A stretch of DNA of 25,224 bases from Acidimicrobiaceae bacterium (GCA_002713545.1 PATJ01000001.1:1-25224), one strand, 5' to 3'. Shown: positions 1 to 7,501, numbered from the stretch's first letter. Notes: a model not told the origin generated them from the sequence alone. Translations and numbers: made by a program.

Positions 1-638
1 CCAACTGCCTCGAAAATCCTCTTGACTTCCCTCTTCCTCCCCTCTTCTATGGTTAAAGTGACACTGGATTTACCTTCAATGGTCAATTTCGCCTTCTTTG
101 AAGTATAATTCTCGCTCTGCTCCCCATCCGAAACCGAGATTCTTACTCCCTCACGTATGGATTTGGCCTGCCTTTCATCAATTTCCGATTTTACCTCTAC
201 TCTGTACGTTTTCCCTATGCCGCCTTCTGGATTGGTTATTTTATGCACGATCTTACCATCCGTTGTAACTAGGAGGAAACCAGTGGTGAATTCATCAAGC
301 CTACCGACGGTTACTAGTGACTGAAACGTACTGGTGTTAACGCGATCTTCGAATATCTCGAAAACCGATTTCTTCCCAAGGTACGACTCCTGTTTGTTTA
401 GTCTGGAGCAAATCACCCCTGCAGGCTTATTCAGGAGGAAATAACTCTCCTCAGAGGGGAGTTCAAGCGTCTCTTCTCCGAATGTTACGACTCTCTTTCG
501 AGGATTGAATTCGTATGCTATGTCCTTGACCACTCTTCCATTTACGGTAATTAGGCCCTCCCATATGGCACTCTTGACATCCGATTTAGACTTGAATCTC
601 CCACTTTTGGATAGGAATTGGTGAAGTCTAATCTTCAT
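1..638 (-). CDS. RsuA/RluB-family pseudouridine synthase (partial, 3' end outside window)
   Basis: This is a site-specific rRNA pseudouridine synthase of the RsuA/RluB/E/F family, which isomerises a uridine in rRNA. Translation gives 212 residues before the window edge cuts it. An N-terminal S4-type RNA-binding domain covers about residues 1-50 (start MKIRLHQFLSKSGRFKS). The catalytic domain follows, with LLNKPAG (68-74), the motif GRLDEFTTG (112-120) holding the catalytic Asp115, GKTYRVEV, and an EGRKREVKRIF segment matching the EGRNRQVRRM region of the family. The ATG is fixed by an in-frame stop 13 nt upstream (651-653). The gene starts 16 nt after the DUF393 gene and probably shares its transcript. 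The family is mainly bacterial; archaea normally use guide-RNA pseudouridylation, so transfer is plausible. Which rRNA position it modifies cannot be told from the sequence. Confidence 0.93.
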   Translation of the reverse strand, partial: MKIRLHQFLSKSGRFKSKSDVKSAIWEGLITVNGRVVKDIAYEFNPRKRVVTFGEETLELPSEESYFLLNKPAGVICSRLNKQESYLGKKSVFEIFEDRVNTSTFQSLVTVGRLDEFTTGFLLVTTDGKIVHKITNPEGGIGKTYRVEVKSEIDERQAKSIREGVRISVSDGEQSENYTSKKAKLTIEGKSSVTLTIEEGRKREVKRIFEAV

Positions 639-654
639 TCTAAAACACCATCAA

Positions 655-1047
655 TCAGTCTATCCTGAATGTACATGCCTCAGGCCTGTCGAAGAACCTA
701 TGCCTGTTCTTTGCTACGATTCTGTAGGCTATGTCCCTCATGGGAGATGGAACTAACCACATTATGGGAAACCAGATTCTCCAGTACCACTTGAGGTATA
801 GTAGACACCTTATGGCGGCCGAAGATCTGACGAAACTTCTTCCCTCCCTGAAGAGATATACAGTATCTGCCCGCGCCTCCCATTCCTCTAATTCCGAAAT
901 CATCTTTTGACCTTCTTCGGAGGATATCTCCCTGTATGCAATATCCGCATCCTCGTGTAGTCTGGGATCCATGAATAGTGCTAGTCGGTGGCAGAGTCCA
1001 CAATCGCCATCCAGAAGAAGGACGTCCCGCCCTTCAGAAATCTGCAA
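655..1047 (-). CDS. DCC-family thiol-disulfide oxidoreductase-like protein (DUF393)
   Basis: This 130-residue protein carries the family signature near its N-terminus, LLLDGDCGLC (residues 10-19), a CxxC in a thioredoxin-like setting. DUF393/YuxK proteins are predicted thiol-disulfide oxidoreductases, but substrates are generally unknown. The rest of the chain is Arg- and aromatic-rich, with a hydrophobic stretch (about 80-103: CLLYLKWYWRIWFPIMWLVP) that could lie on a membrane. The start is a TTG; there is no in-frame ATG before the motif. A strong Shine-Dalgarno (GAGGAGG) lies 7 nt upstream inside the end of the preceding gene, which supports it. The gene begins 2 nt after the DUF2071 stop, so the two are probably translationally coupled. 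Confidence 0.85.
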   Translation of the reverse strand: MQISEGRDVLLLDGDCGLCHRLALFMDPRLHEDADIAYREISSEEGQKMISELEEWEARADTVYLFREGRSFVRSSAAIRCLLYLKWYWRIWFPIMWLVPSPMRDIAYRIVAKNRHRFFDRPEACTFRID

Positions 1048-1049
1048 AA

Positions 1050-1772
1050 TTATGCCTCCTCAACTGACCAAGTGTGCACCAATACGCCCTCTGAGGTATG
1101 TACCAGATCAGGGCTCAAGAGATTTTCAATTCCTAAATCATAAACCCCTGTCAATGAATTAGATTTCATAGTTACTTCAGCTTCCCTGTACTTCCACGGG
1201 TCATGTTGGGTATGCGCGATGCAGAGTTTGCCCCTGTGGACTGTGTATAGGCAATATCTCTCAAATAGGAACTCCTCGAGTGTACCGCTCCCAGCCTCCA
1301 TTACTTCTCCTATCGCCGTACACGAGCCTTTGATGCCAATCCCCCCTTCCCTTCTCCTGCTATTCCAATTGTATGTGTCACCATCAATGCTTACCTCCCC
1401 TTTGCAATATCGGTATGGCAATCCGTAGGCCTTAGGGGCATAAGTGCATGTAACTAGACTCTGAGCGTCAAGAGTAATGAAAAGCACTCCCGACTTACCG
1501 TCCTTCGTGACATATGTCCTGATATTGAATTCCGGGAAGGTAGAAATTCCAGGGATACTGAAAGCAACTCTCGGTCTGACATTAGTCATCATGAATGGTA
1601 TGGTTCCAACATACGCCTTCCCTTCAAATGTGTCTAATTCGAGACCATCTGGGATATATGGATTCAGCCTTTCAGGCGCCACCTCCCAGTGAAGAAAACT
1701 CAGACTTCTCCATTCTTGAGTCAGTGAGTGGCTTCTGGAAGGCATTTGGAAGGGAAGGTGATCAGTCCTCAT
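1050..1772 (-). CDS. YqjF-like DUF2071 family protein
   Basis: The product is a 240-residue soluble protein resembling the DUF2071/YqjF family. The N-terminus has the typical pattern LTQEWRSLSFLHWEVAPERL followed by PDGLELDTFEGKAYVGTIPF, and near the C-terminus an LLSPDLVHTSEGVLVHTW segment. The biochemical function of the family is not established; its fold is related to the acetoacetate decarboxylase-like superfamily. I prefer the ATG at 1772, with GAGGG 8 nt upstream, over a TTG at 1808 that would overlap lysS by 23 nt. It lies 13 nt downstream of lysS and 2 nt upstream of the DUF393 gene. The tight pairing suggests linked functions, but no substrate can be named. Confidence 0.82.
   Translation of the reverse strand: MRTDHLPFQMPSRSHSLTQEWRSLSFLHWEVAPERLNPYIPDGLELDTFEGKAYVGTIPFMMTNVRPRVAFSIPGISTFPEFNIRTYVTKDGKSGVLFITLDAQSLVTCTYAPKAYGLPYRYCKGEVSIDGDTYNWNSRRREGGIGIKGSCTAIGEVMEAGSGTLEEFLFERYCLYTVHRGKLCIAHTQHDPWKYREAEVTMKSNSLTGVYDLGIENLLSPDLVHTSEGVLVHTWSVEEA
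1055..1061 (-). promoter_or_regulatory. Shine-Dalgarno deciding the TTG start of the DUF393 gene
   Basis: On the minus strand GAGGAGG lies within the last codons of the DUF2071 gene, 7 nt before the TTG at 1047-1045. No ATG or GTG is available in frame before the CxxC motif, so this site supports TTG initiation and coupling to the upstream gene. Confidence 0.6.
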
Positions 1773-1785
1773 CGAACATCCCTCT

Positions 1786-3357
1786 TCAGATGCTAGAAAT
1801 AATTCCAATTAGAAATTCCCTATCCATTTCGGACATTAGTGAGCTAATTCTTGGCCCATAGTCCCTCCCAAGTATGACCAGGTAAAGTGCAATGTACGCC
1901 TTCCTATTTCCAAGCCCCGAGTTAGCTGCACATTCTCTAATCGTTTCACTTATCGAATCCTCGTTCCAGTTACATGTTCCCAAGCCCTGAGTAAGTAGCC
2001 CGAGGAATGAACGGGAAACTTCATCTATTTCTGAAGCAATACTGCTATCCACTTCATTCTGGATAGTTATCCGCGCCGCTTCGGGAAAGTGCTCTCCCTC
2101 GATCCAGTTCCTCATTCTTTCCAGTCTACCTCTCAATGAAACTCCAGGCTCCCCCGAAATATGGCCACTTCTTTGCAGGGAAGTCCAAACGCCCTCGTCA
2201 TCCGATTTTATCTGGGCTAGCATGGAAAGATGCCTAAATGAAACTCCAGCAATCGAATCGGCCGGATCGGACCCCCTTTCCACCTGGCTAAGCCTCATCG
2301 CACCCAACTGCGTATCTCGAGCTATCCTCTGCCTCTTGCTGATATCGCCAACTTCTTCACTTGGCATCTGGAATCTTTCATACTCATCTGCCACCTCGAA
2401 TAATGCAGTTCCCGTATCGAACTCGATATGCCGATTTATCTTACTTCTAGCTATGACATATCGAAGAATCTCTGGTGGCACCAAAGAGAGTGCCTCCATT
2501 GGTCCTATCGTAACCCCCGTGGAACTTGACATCGGGCCCATGCCCTTCAGTTGAATCCACTCATAGACCATTTTCTCAGGGGGCTTTCCACCCAAAAGTT
2601 CGCAAATGGGGATTCCGGTATCATAGCTCCCTCCCGCTGCGCCATGGTCCTTCCCCGCTGGTTCACAAGTCACTCCATGTATGGCCCATCTTGCTGCCCA
2701 GTCAATCCTCCATGGCATTTTCCCCTCGGCAAGTCTGATGTCCGACTTACCAGTGGCACCAGTTGAATCAACCCAATGGACGAATGGCTTCTCGTATCCT
2801 GTCACCTTGACTCCATCTAAACTGCCACTAGAACCAAGGGGGTTGTAAGGAAACCAGTCCTCAGGGAGGTCTCTCCCAGAAATACTCTCAATTATTTCAT
2901 GAATTTTCTCCCTATTCACGATAGCAGAGTCGATCATCTCTGCAAATTCCCCGTTACTGTAAGTCAAATGATTCATGACAACCTCTGGCTCTACCCCAAT
3001 CTGCTTTAGGGCATCCAGAAATGGTCGCAGGAAGAATTCTGCATAACTCCCTCCTTCTTTGTCAGGCTCACCATTCTCATCAGGGGCAGGGATGTTGGCC
3101 AGTGGTACGCCAATGTATGATTCATAAGAGGGCGATAGGAAATCATAGACTCTACGAAGAGGATCCATTGAATCGACAATGAAAACATATCTTGATTGAA
3201 TCCCCGAGTCCAAACAAGCCCTGTGTATCATCTCTGCAGTTAGTATCTCACTAAGGTGGCCAATGTGGAACTCTCCAGAGGGTGTTATCCCAGAAACCAC
3301 TACTTGTGGACCTCCTCGCTCAGCCAGTTTTTTCGCTGTATAGTCTGCCCAGTGCAT
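1786..3357 (-). CDS. lysS: Lysyl-tRNA synthetase, class I
   Basis: This cytoplasmic enzyme charges tRNA-Lys with lysine using ATP. It is the class I (archaeal/spirochaete) form, not the class II LysRS of most bacteria. The Rossmann catalytic core carries the HIGH motif (GEFHIGHLSE, H31-H34). The KMSKS-equivalent reads GPMSSSTG near residue 277. The segment IEFDTGTALFEVADEYERF before the C-terminal helical region is typical of this class. The length of 523 residues is normal for the family. The ATG is preceded by a purine-rich GAGGAAGAGGG. It starts 9 nt after the gfcR-like gene, so dut, gfcR-like and lysS probably share a transcript. Confidence 0.97.
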   Translation of the reverse strand: MHWADYTAKKLAERGGPQVVVSGITPSGEFHIGHLSEILTAEMIHRACLDSGIQSRYVFIVDSMDPLRRVYDFLSPSYESYIGVPLANIPAPDENGEPDKEGGSYAEFFLRPFLDALKQIGVEPEVVMNHLTYSNGEFAEMIDSAIVNREKIHEIIESISGRDLPEDWFPYNPLGSSGSLDGVKVTGYEKPFVHWVDSTGATGKSDIRLAEGKMPWRIDWAARWAIHGVTCEPAGKDHGAAGGSYDTGIPICELLGGKPPEKMVYEWIQLKGMGPMSSSTGVTIGPMEALSLVPPEILRYVIARSKINRHIEFDTGTALFEVADEYERFQMPSEEVGDISKRQRIARDTQLGAMRLSQVERGSDPADSIAGVSFRHLSMLAQIKSDDEGVWTSLQRSGHISGEPGVSLRGRLERMRNWIEGEHFPEAARITIQNEVDSSIASEIDEVSRSFLGLLTQGLGTCNWNEDSISETIRECAANSGLGNRKAYIALYLVILGRDYGPRISSLMSEMDREFLIGIISSI

Positions 3358-3366
3358 CCCTCTTCC

Positions 3367-3948
3367 TCAGACGGTTACCACTCTGACAAGTCCCCTAAGG
3401 GGGACTCCTTCTATCTCATTTCTATGGGACTTGTTTGCAAGTACCAAGCAGAGTTTAACATCCGCTCCTGCCGCTCGCAGATTGTTCACGGTCTTGGTCA
3501 TGGTAGTTCCTCCAGATAGAACGTCATCAATGACGACACATCGCTTCCCTTCAACGGCTGCGAATACTTCTGATATGTGCCCTCCTCCATCATCGCTGAT
3601 ACTACGACTAATTGCAATGTCGAGGTCCATCTGCCCACCAACCGCCTGTGCGAAAGCAATTCCATTGATACTAATCCCAACCACTGTATCTACATCTTCG
3701 CCTATCTCTTCCTCAATAATATCACAGAAAACGTATGATATAGCCTCAATCCTTCCAGCTTTGACAGCTATCGACCTCCATCCAATTCTGATATCTTCGG
3801 GACGGTCCTCAGAACCAACTCCACCTGAGGAGAGCCATTTGATAGTAGTCTGTGAAAGGGACATCTCATCCGCTATTTGTTGTGTGTTCAGTCCGTCTGA
3901 GCGATATTGCTCGACCTTGGACCGTAATTCGTCGACACTGTCCGTCAT
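3367..3948 (-). CDS. gfcR: GfcR-like transcriptional regulator (HTH plus PyrE-like phosphoribosyltransferase domain)
   Basis: This 193-residue protein has an N-terminal helix-turn-helix (about 19-40, GLNTQQIADEMSLSQTTIKW) joined to a type I phosphoribosyltransferase domain with a PRPP-binding motif (137-149, VVIDDVLSGGTT). True orotate phosphoribosyltransferases have a mobile loop with a catalytic Lys. Here that segment (113-125) reads ISRSISDDGGGHI and has no Lys, and an HTH is present, so a regulator is more likely than an OPRTase. The haloarchaeal homologue GfcR is a transcriptional activator of sugar catabolism. I use the ATG at 3948, with GGGGAAAGGGCG just upstream, because an in-frame start at 4137 would run deep into dut. 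The ligand and targets here are unknown. Confidence 0.85.
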   Translation of the reverse strand: MTDSVDELRSKVEQYRSDGLNTQQIADEMSLSQTTIKWLSSGGVGSEDRPEDIRIGWRSIAVKAGRIEAISYVFCDIIEEEIGEDVDTVVGISINGIAFAQAVGGQMDLDIAISRSISDDGGGHISEVFAAVEGKRCVVIDDVLSGGTTMTKTVNNLRAAGADVKLCLVLANKSHRNEIEGVPLRGLVRVVTV

Positions 3949-4021
3949 CGCCCTTTCCCCCGCTACGATTGCTATGAACCTATTGAGAATAGAATATGGG
4001 AAAAGGGCAGTTATATTGTAA

Positions 4022-4471
4022 TTAGAAACGACCCGTACTGCCGAATCCACCTTCTCCCCTTTCGGTCTCGCCAAGGCCACTCTCTTCCACTTCTCTGAAA
4101 GTAATCTCTGGAATCGGGGAAATGAGTAATTGAGCAATCCTCTCGCCAGCTTTCACAGTGTAGGATTCTCCTTCCCCAATCCAAGTCATCAGTACGAACA
4201 ACTCCCCTCTGTAGTCTGCATCGATAGTACCAATGCTGTGAGGGAGGATCAGCCCCTTTGACCCCAAAGAAGAGCGAGCTCTGACTTGACCTTCATATCC
4301 GACTGGAATCGCTACCTTGAGCCCAGTTCGTAGTTTTACACTCTTTCTGAAAGGGACCACCGAATCTTCAAGCGCGTAAAGATCCCACCCAGCAGCATGT
4401 TCACTGCCCATAGTAGGAAGCCTTGCCCCATCTTCGGTCTTAGCTACCTTGACCTCCAATCGCCCGTCCAT
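4022..4471 (-). CDS. dut: Deoxyuridine 5'-triphosphate nucleotidohydrolase (trimeric dUTPase)
   Basis: dUTPase hydrolyses dUTP to dUMP and pyrophosphate, keeping uracil out of DNA and supplying dUMP for thymidylate synthesis. All five motifs of the homotrimeric family are present: AAGWDLYA (26-33), RSSLGSKG (66-73), GTIDADYRGEL (81-91), GERIAQLLI (109-117) and the C-terminal RGEGGFGSTG (138-147) that closes over the active site. With the ATG at 4471 it is 149 residues, normal for the family; a GTG at 4495 would add eight residues of no family resemblance. It is divergent from aIF2 beta with about 70 nt between starts, and lies 73 nt upstream of the gfcR-like gene. Confidence 0.96.
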   Translation of the reverse strand: MDGRLEVKVAKTEDGARLPTMGSEHAAGWDLYALEDSVVPFRKSVKLRTGLKVAIPVGYEGQVRARSSLGSKGLILPHSIGTIDADYRGELFVLMTWIGEGESYTVKAGERIAQLLISPIPEITFREVEESGLGETERGEGGFGSTGRF

Positions 4472-4543
4472 ACCCGTCCCACTGGGTAACCTCACTTTGA
4501 CCTTGTCCGAGCGAGGCTATCCGGTGAGGTGAAAAGGGACCCA

Positions 4544-4969
4544 ATGTTCGGCAATCCAATGACGGGTTTCGATTATGAGGAGCTTTTGGATCGGGCTCGA
4601 GACAGAATCCCGGAGGGAATTAGTCAGAGATCCCGCTGGACAATGCCCGAACCCGACATCATGATAGAGGGGAGTCAGACAATTCTTCGAAACTTCTCCG
4701 ACGTTGTGGATGCTATGGACAGGGACTCAAATCACGTCTATCAGTATCTATTGAATGAACTGGGCACATCAGGCACCAGGGAGCAGTCCCGTATCATGTT
4801 GAAGGGACGTGTCCCACCTAAGAGAATCAAGGAGAAACTAGTCAGCTACGTCAAGACGTACATTCTGTGTAATCAATGTAGGGCCCCAGATACAAGATTC
4901 ATCAAAGAAGATCGGACTACCTTGCTAAAATGTCAGGCTTGTGGCGCCACTAGGCCAGTTAGACTGTAG
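4544..4969 (+). CDS. eif2b: Translation initiation factor aIF2 subunit beta
   Basis: This is the beta subunit of the heterotrimeric archaeal aIF2, which delivers initiator Met-tRNA to the small ribosomal subunit. After a short N-terminal helix (DYEELLDRARDRIPEG) comes the alpha-beta core (RNFSDVVDAMDRDSNHVYQY, then LNELGTSGTR and LKGRVPPKRIKEKL). A C-terminal zinc ribbon has C109-x2-C112 and C130-x2-C133 and ends ACGATRPV. The length of about 141 residues is standard. Two starts are possible: a GTG at 4529 (five more residues) and the ATG at 4544. I prefer the ATG because AAAAGGGAC lies just upstream at usable spacing. The gene stands alone on the plus strand and converges on the oxidoreductase gene 52 nt away. 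Confidence 0.95.
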   Translation: MFGNPMTGFDYEELLDRARDRIPEGISQRSRWTMPEPDIMIEGSQTILRNFSDVVDAMDRDSNHVYQYLLNELGTSGTREQSRIMLKGRVPPKRIKEKLVSYVKTYILCNQCRAPDTRFIKEDRTTLLKCQACGATRPVRL

Positions 4970-5021
4970 CTTTCGTTAAGGACAAGAATTCTTCAACGGC
5001 AAAGCTATTGTCGCCCCCTGG

Positions 5022-6044
5022 TTATTTGGGTGAGAAGTCAAGAAGTATCTTGCCACGATTCTTCCGGTCATGCATATGCAATTGCGCCTTTGCGACATCT
5101 TCGAATCTCCACACCGAGTCGATAATGGGTTCAATTTCTCCCTTCAGTAACATTCCTGAGAGAGTAGCTAGATGTCCCTTGAAAATAGACTCATCTTCAA
5201 GCAGTCCCATGTGGACTCCAAAAATTGCCTTGTTACTGCTCATCATCTTCAGAGGGTCAAATCTCGGGGTCGACCGCCACATTCTAAATGCAGACAGAAC
5301 CGATCTCTTGTCGCCCCTGACGGCATTAGACGCGCCAAATAAATACAGCTTCCCTCCCTTCCTGAGAGCTTTGTAGGACTCCATGAGATTCCTGCCAGCC
5401 ACTGGATCCAATGCATGGTGTACACCCTTCCCTCCTGTCTTTTCTTTACACACCCTAACGAAATCCTCAGAATCCCTGTCGACGAAGGTGACGCCCATTG
5501 ATTCCACGAATTCCTTCTTTGGTTTCGAAGCGGTACCGACCACAAGTGAAGCCCCATAAGCCTTGGATATCTGAGCTACTGCTGTCCCGACCCCTCCAGC
5601 AGCATGGTGAATCAGCACTGTGTCACCTCGTGTAATTCCACCCAGGTGTACCAGCATATGGAATGCAGTCCCGTAGGTCACAGGGATCGCGGCAGCTTGA
5701 TCGTAGGTCACCGAATCAGGAATTTTTATCACTCTGTTGGAATCTAAAACTACCTGTTCCGAATAACCACCAAAACCAGTCATTGCTAGAACCCTGTCCC
5801 CACATGAAAGTGATGCAACTTCGCTCCCTACCTCGACCACCTCTCCAGAAGCCTCGTAGCCGGGAGTGAATGGCGGGTCTGGATTAGAACCATAGAGCCC
5901 CTGCCTCATCATTAGGTCGGCGAAGTTTATCCCCGCACGATGAATCATAATCCTAACCTGCTTGGGCCCTGGAACGGGTTCTGGACACTCAACTATCTCG
6001 ATCGAGTCGACGCCCCCAGTTCTTGGATAGATGACCTTCCGCAT
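5022..6044 (-). CDS. Zinc-independent MDR-family oxidoreductase (quinone oxidoreductase / VAT-1-like)
   Basis: This NAD(P)H-dependent medium-chain dehydrogenase/reductase has 340 residues. The N-terminal GroES-like domain contains AGINFADLMMRQGLY and PGYEASGEVVEVG, typical of the quinone oxidoreductase / VAT-1 branch. The Rossmann domain has the nucleotide-binding stretch HHAAGGVGTAVAQI (a GGVG variant). The clustered Cys ligands of a structural zinc are not seen, consistent with the zinc-independent group. The end, MHDRKNRGKILLDFSPK, fits VAT-1-like proteins. The physiological substrate cannot be told. I use the ATG at 6044 over a GTG at 6053. It lies 34 nt downstream of the nitroreductase, in a redox-flavoured run. 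Confidence 0.9.
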   Translation of the reverse strand: MRKVIYPRTGGVDSIEIVECPEPVPGPKQVRIMIHRAGINFADLMMRQGLYGSNPDPPFTPGYEASGEVVEVGSEVASLSCGDRVLAMTGFGGYSEQVVLDSNRVIKIPDSVTYDQAAAIPVTYGTAFHMLVHLGGITRGDTVLIHHAAGGVGTAVAQISKAYGASLVVGTASKPKKEFVESMGVTFVDRDSEDFVRVCKEKTGGKGVHHALDPVAGRNLMESYKALRKGGKLYLFGASNAVRGDKRSVLSAFRMWRSTPRFDPLKMMSSNKAIFGVHMGLLEDESIFKGHLATLSGMLLKGEIEPIIDSVWRFEDVAKAQLHMHDRKNRGKILLDFSPK

Positions 6045-6078
6045 TCCCTTCACTCCGGTAAATAATAAACATCGACTA

Positions 6079-6651
6079 CTAAGGTAGGTAAGTCCTAATT
6101 TCCCCTATGCTCTTCTTGCTTTTTGAGGGTATTTCATCTGGGTATCCTATCTTGATGAATCCTATTATCCTCTCCCGATCCTTCATGGCACCTATCGTCG
6201 AGTAAGCTAAATCAGAACGAGTGATTGCTCCGGTGCTCCATTGAGAGCCTACTCCATTACCCCAAAGTGAAAGAATCAGATTGTGCGTAGCACACACTGT
6301 AGCAGCATAGTCCTCCTCCTCTCGAAAACTATCATTTGGACTCAAAGCGGTAGTTACACAAATTAGTACTGGTGGCGAGAGTATCTTGTCGATCGCTCTG
6401 GTGACCATTTCCCCAGAATCGCCTTCGCCTGCATATTTCTTTACAGCCAGACTCTTTATCTCAGGAATTAGTGTATTCCGGGAATCCCTCCCCATTACGT
6501 AGAACTTCCAGGGATGGGTATTCTTGTGGCACGGCGCATTCCGGGCTGCCTCAAAACCCATCTCTAAGATTCTTGAATCAACTTCCTCACTGCTATACCT
6601 GTATATGGTGCGCCTCGAGGTAATTGCTTCCTGAATCCCACTCATCCACAT
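6079..6651 (-). CDS. Nitroreductase-family FMN oxidoreductase
   Basis: This 190-residue protein belongs to the FMN-dependent nitroreductase fold. The N-terminal AITSRRTIYRYSSEEVD with its SRR resembles the FMN-phosphate-binding start of the family. APCHKNTHPWKFYVM corresponds to the conserved APSxxNxQPWxF region, and the C-terminal IGFIKIGYPDE matches the usual GYP segment. The family reduces nitroaromatics, flavins, quinones or enones; the true substrate is unknown. The ATG at 6651 overlaps the PCD stop by one base (TGATG), so the two are translationally coupled. GTG (6654) and another ATG (6645) are also possible starts. Confidence 0.9.
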   Translation of the reverse strand: MWMSGIQEAITSRRTIYRYSSEEVDSRILEMGFEAARNAPCHKNTHPWKFYVMGRDSRNTLIPEIKSLAVKKYAGEGDSGEMVTRAIDKILSPPVLICVTTALSPNDSFREEEDYAATVCATHNLILSLWGNGVGSQWSTGAITRSDLAYSTIGAMKDRERIIGFIKIGYPDEIPSKSKKSIGEIRTYLP

Positions 6652-6983
6652 CACCGTTCGATTCTATCGAACTTTGCAGCCAAGAAGAAGTCAGACTCTG
6701 TTAGCCCGTCAATTTTGTGAGTCCAGATCGCTGCCTTGACTCTGCCCCAACCCACCTCGAAGTCTGCATGGTGTCCCTCATCCTCGCAAATCCCTCCAGC
6801 TAAGTTGACGAATTCTAGGGCAGAGGAAAAGTCTGGAAATGACCACTCTTTCTGTAGGTGATGGCTTTCCACAACTTCCCAGCCCCCATTGAGGCCCGGC
6901 ATTAGGCTAGAAATCTCTTCACTCGTAAGTGGTGGCTGCCCGCCCTCGCAAGCCAAACACTTCTTTTCTGCAAGATCATCCAT
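6651..6983 (-). CDS. phhB: Pterin-4a-carbinolamine dehydratase
   Basis: PCD dehydrates 4a-hydroxytetrahydropterin and so recycles the pterin cofactor of aromatic amino acid hydroxylases; some homologues act in other pterin or molybdopterin contexts. The 110-residue protein is a single PCD domain: LTSEEISSLMPGLNGGWEVV, then FPDFSSALEFVNLAG, then the active-site segment EDEGHHADFEVGWGRVKA with its HH pair, and a final IWTHKIDGLTESDFFLA. The ATG at 6983 has GGGG about 7 nt upstream and is preferred over a GTG at 6995 that would overlap the upstream gene. No aromatic amino acid hydroxylase is in the window, so the substrate pterin is unclear. The pteridine reductase-like SDR and FolB at the right end are other pterin genes here. 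Confidence 0.93.
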   Translation of the reverse strand: MDDLAEKKCLACEGGQPPLTSEEISSLMPGLNGGWEVVESHHLQKEWSFPDFSSALEFVNLAGGICEDEGHHADFEVGWGRVKAAIWTHKIDGLTESDFFLAAKFDRIER

Positions 6984-6985
6984 AG

Positions 6986-7438
6986 TTATCCCCACAAATT
7001 ATTGTCTTGCCTTCCGTCAGCCATTTGCTCGGCCTTTTCCTGCATCATGGAACGAAGACGCATGTCTTCTTTCTCGAATTTCATCATCTCCTTATCTTCT
7101 AGATAGGGGAGTCTCATATGTGCTAGTAGCCTAACTTCTACAATCACGTCTCTTGCTATTGATCTAAACGACTCCTCTTCGTCCATAATCTCTACCGCAT
7201 TCCTGGTTGTCCCCAGCAGCATGCCCCTCACCCAGTTATCAGATCCCTCCGGAAGGGCTCTGGAATCAATCAATATCTCAAGCAGGTCGTCCTTCCTGAG
7301 TCCCGCCCTCCTACCTGAGAGTGGGCCATGGAAAACATCCTGAAGCTCGTCTAAAGATGGTGATCCATGTGCCTCGTGAATTTTACGGGCCCAATCTGGG
7401 AGACTGCTCTCCATACTCCCTTCTTCGATGTCCGGCAT
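6986..7438 (-). CDS. Uncharacterised 150-residue acidic protein
   Basis: I do not recognise a family. The chain is rich in Glu, Asp, Arg and Met, has no Cys, and has no membrane segment or signal peptide. The N-terminal half has two short helices (SLPDWARKIHEAHG, SLDELQDVFHGPLSG). The middle (SFRSIARDVIVEVRLLAH) looks like an amphipathic helix. The C-terminal 40 residues (EDKEMMKFEKEDMRLRSMM and on) are highly charged and probably a long helix or coiled coil. It is the first gene of a minus-strand run with PCD, nitroreductase and quinone oxidoreductase-like genes; its stop is 2 nt from the PCD start. It has GGAGGG just before its ATG and faces the NOG1-like gene. Confidence 0.75.
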   Translation of the reverse strand: MPDIEEGSMESSLPDWARKIHEAHGSPSLDELQDVFHGPLSGRRAGLRKDDLLEILIDSRALPEGSDNWVRGMLLGTTRNAVEIMDEEESFRSIARDVIVEVRLLAHMRLPYLEDKEMMKFEKEDMRLRSMMQEKAEQMADGRQDNNLWG

Positions 7439-7473
7439 GCCCCTCCGTGGGGAACGTCATAGAAAAGGAGTGT

Positions 7474-7501
7474 GTTCAGAATTCTACTAATTTCTGTGAA
7501 C
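7474..7501. promoter_or_regulatory. Imperfect inverted repeat between divergent genes (candidate operator)
   Basis: The arms GTTC-AGAA and TTCTGTGAAC face each other around a short AT-rich centre (ATTCTACTAA). They match except for two extra bases in the right arm. The site lies midway in the 109-bp gap between the divergent unknown protein (minus) and NOG1-like (plus) genes, where an operator would be expected. The AT-rich centre could also hold a TATA-like element. No second copy was noticed, so this is tentative. Confidence 0.2.

Noticed and set aside
2520..2550. KMSKS region of LysRS reading MSSST
   Set aside because: I considered it a degenerate active site, but class I LysRS varies at this motif and the rest of the protein is intact, so it is not evidence of lost function.
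3431..4021. A 196-residue plus-strand ORF across the gfcR-like gene
   Set aside because: Antisense to a gene with clear HTH and PRPP motifs; its own translation is Ser/Thr/Pro-rich with no domain.
4984..4993. 10-bp palindrome AAGAATTCTT between aIF2 beta and the oxidoreductase
   Set aside because: Short, AT-rich and without flanking symmetry or a T-tract; expected by chance at this length and not a convincing terminator.
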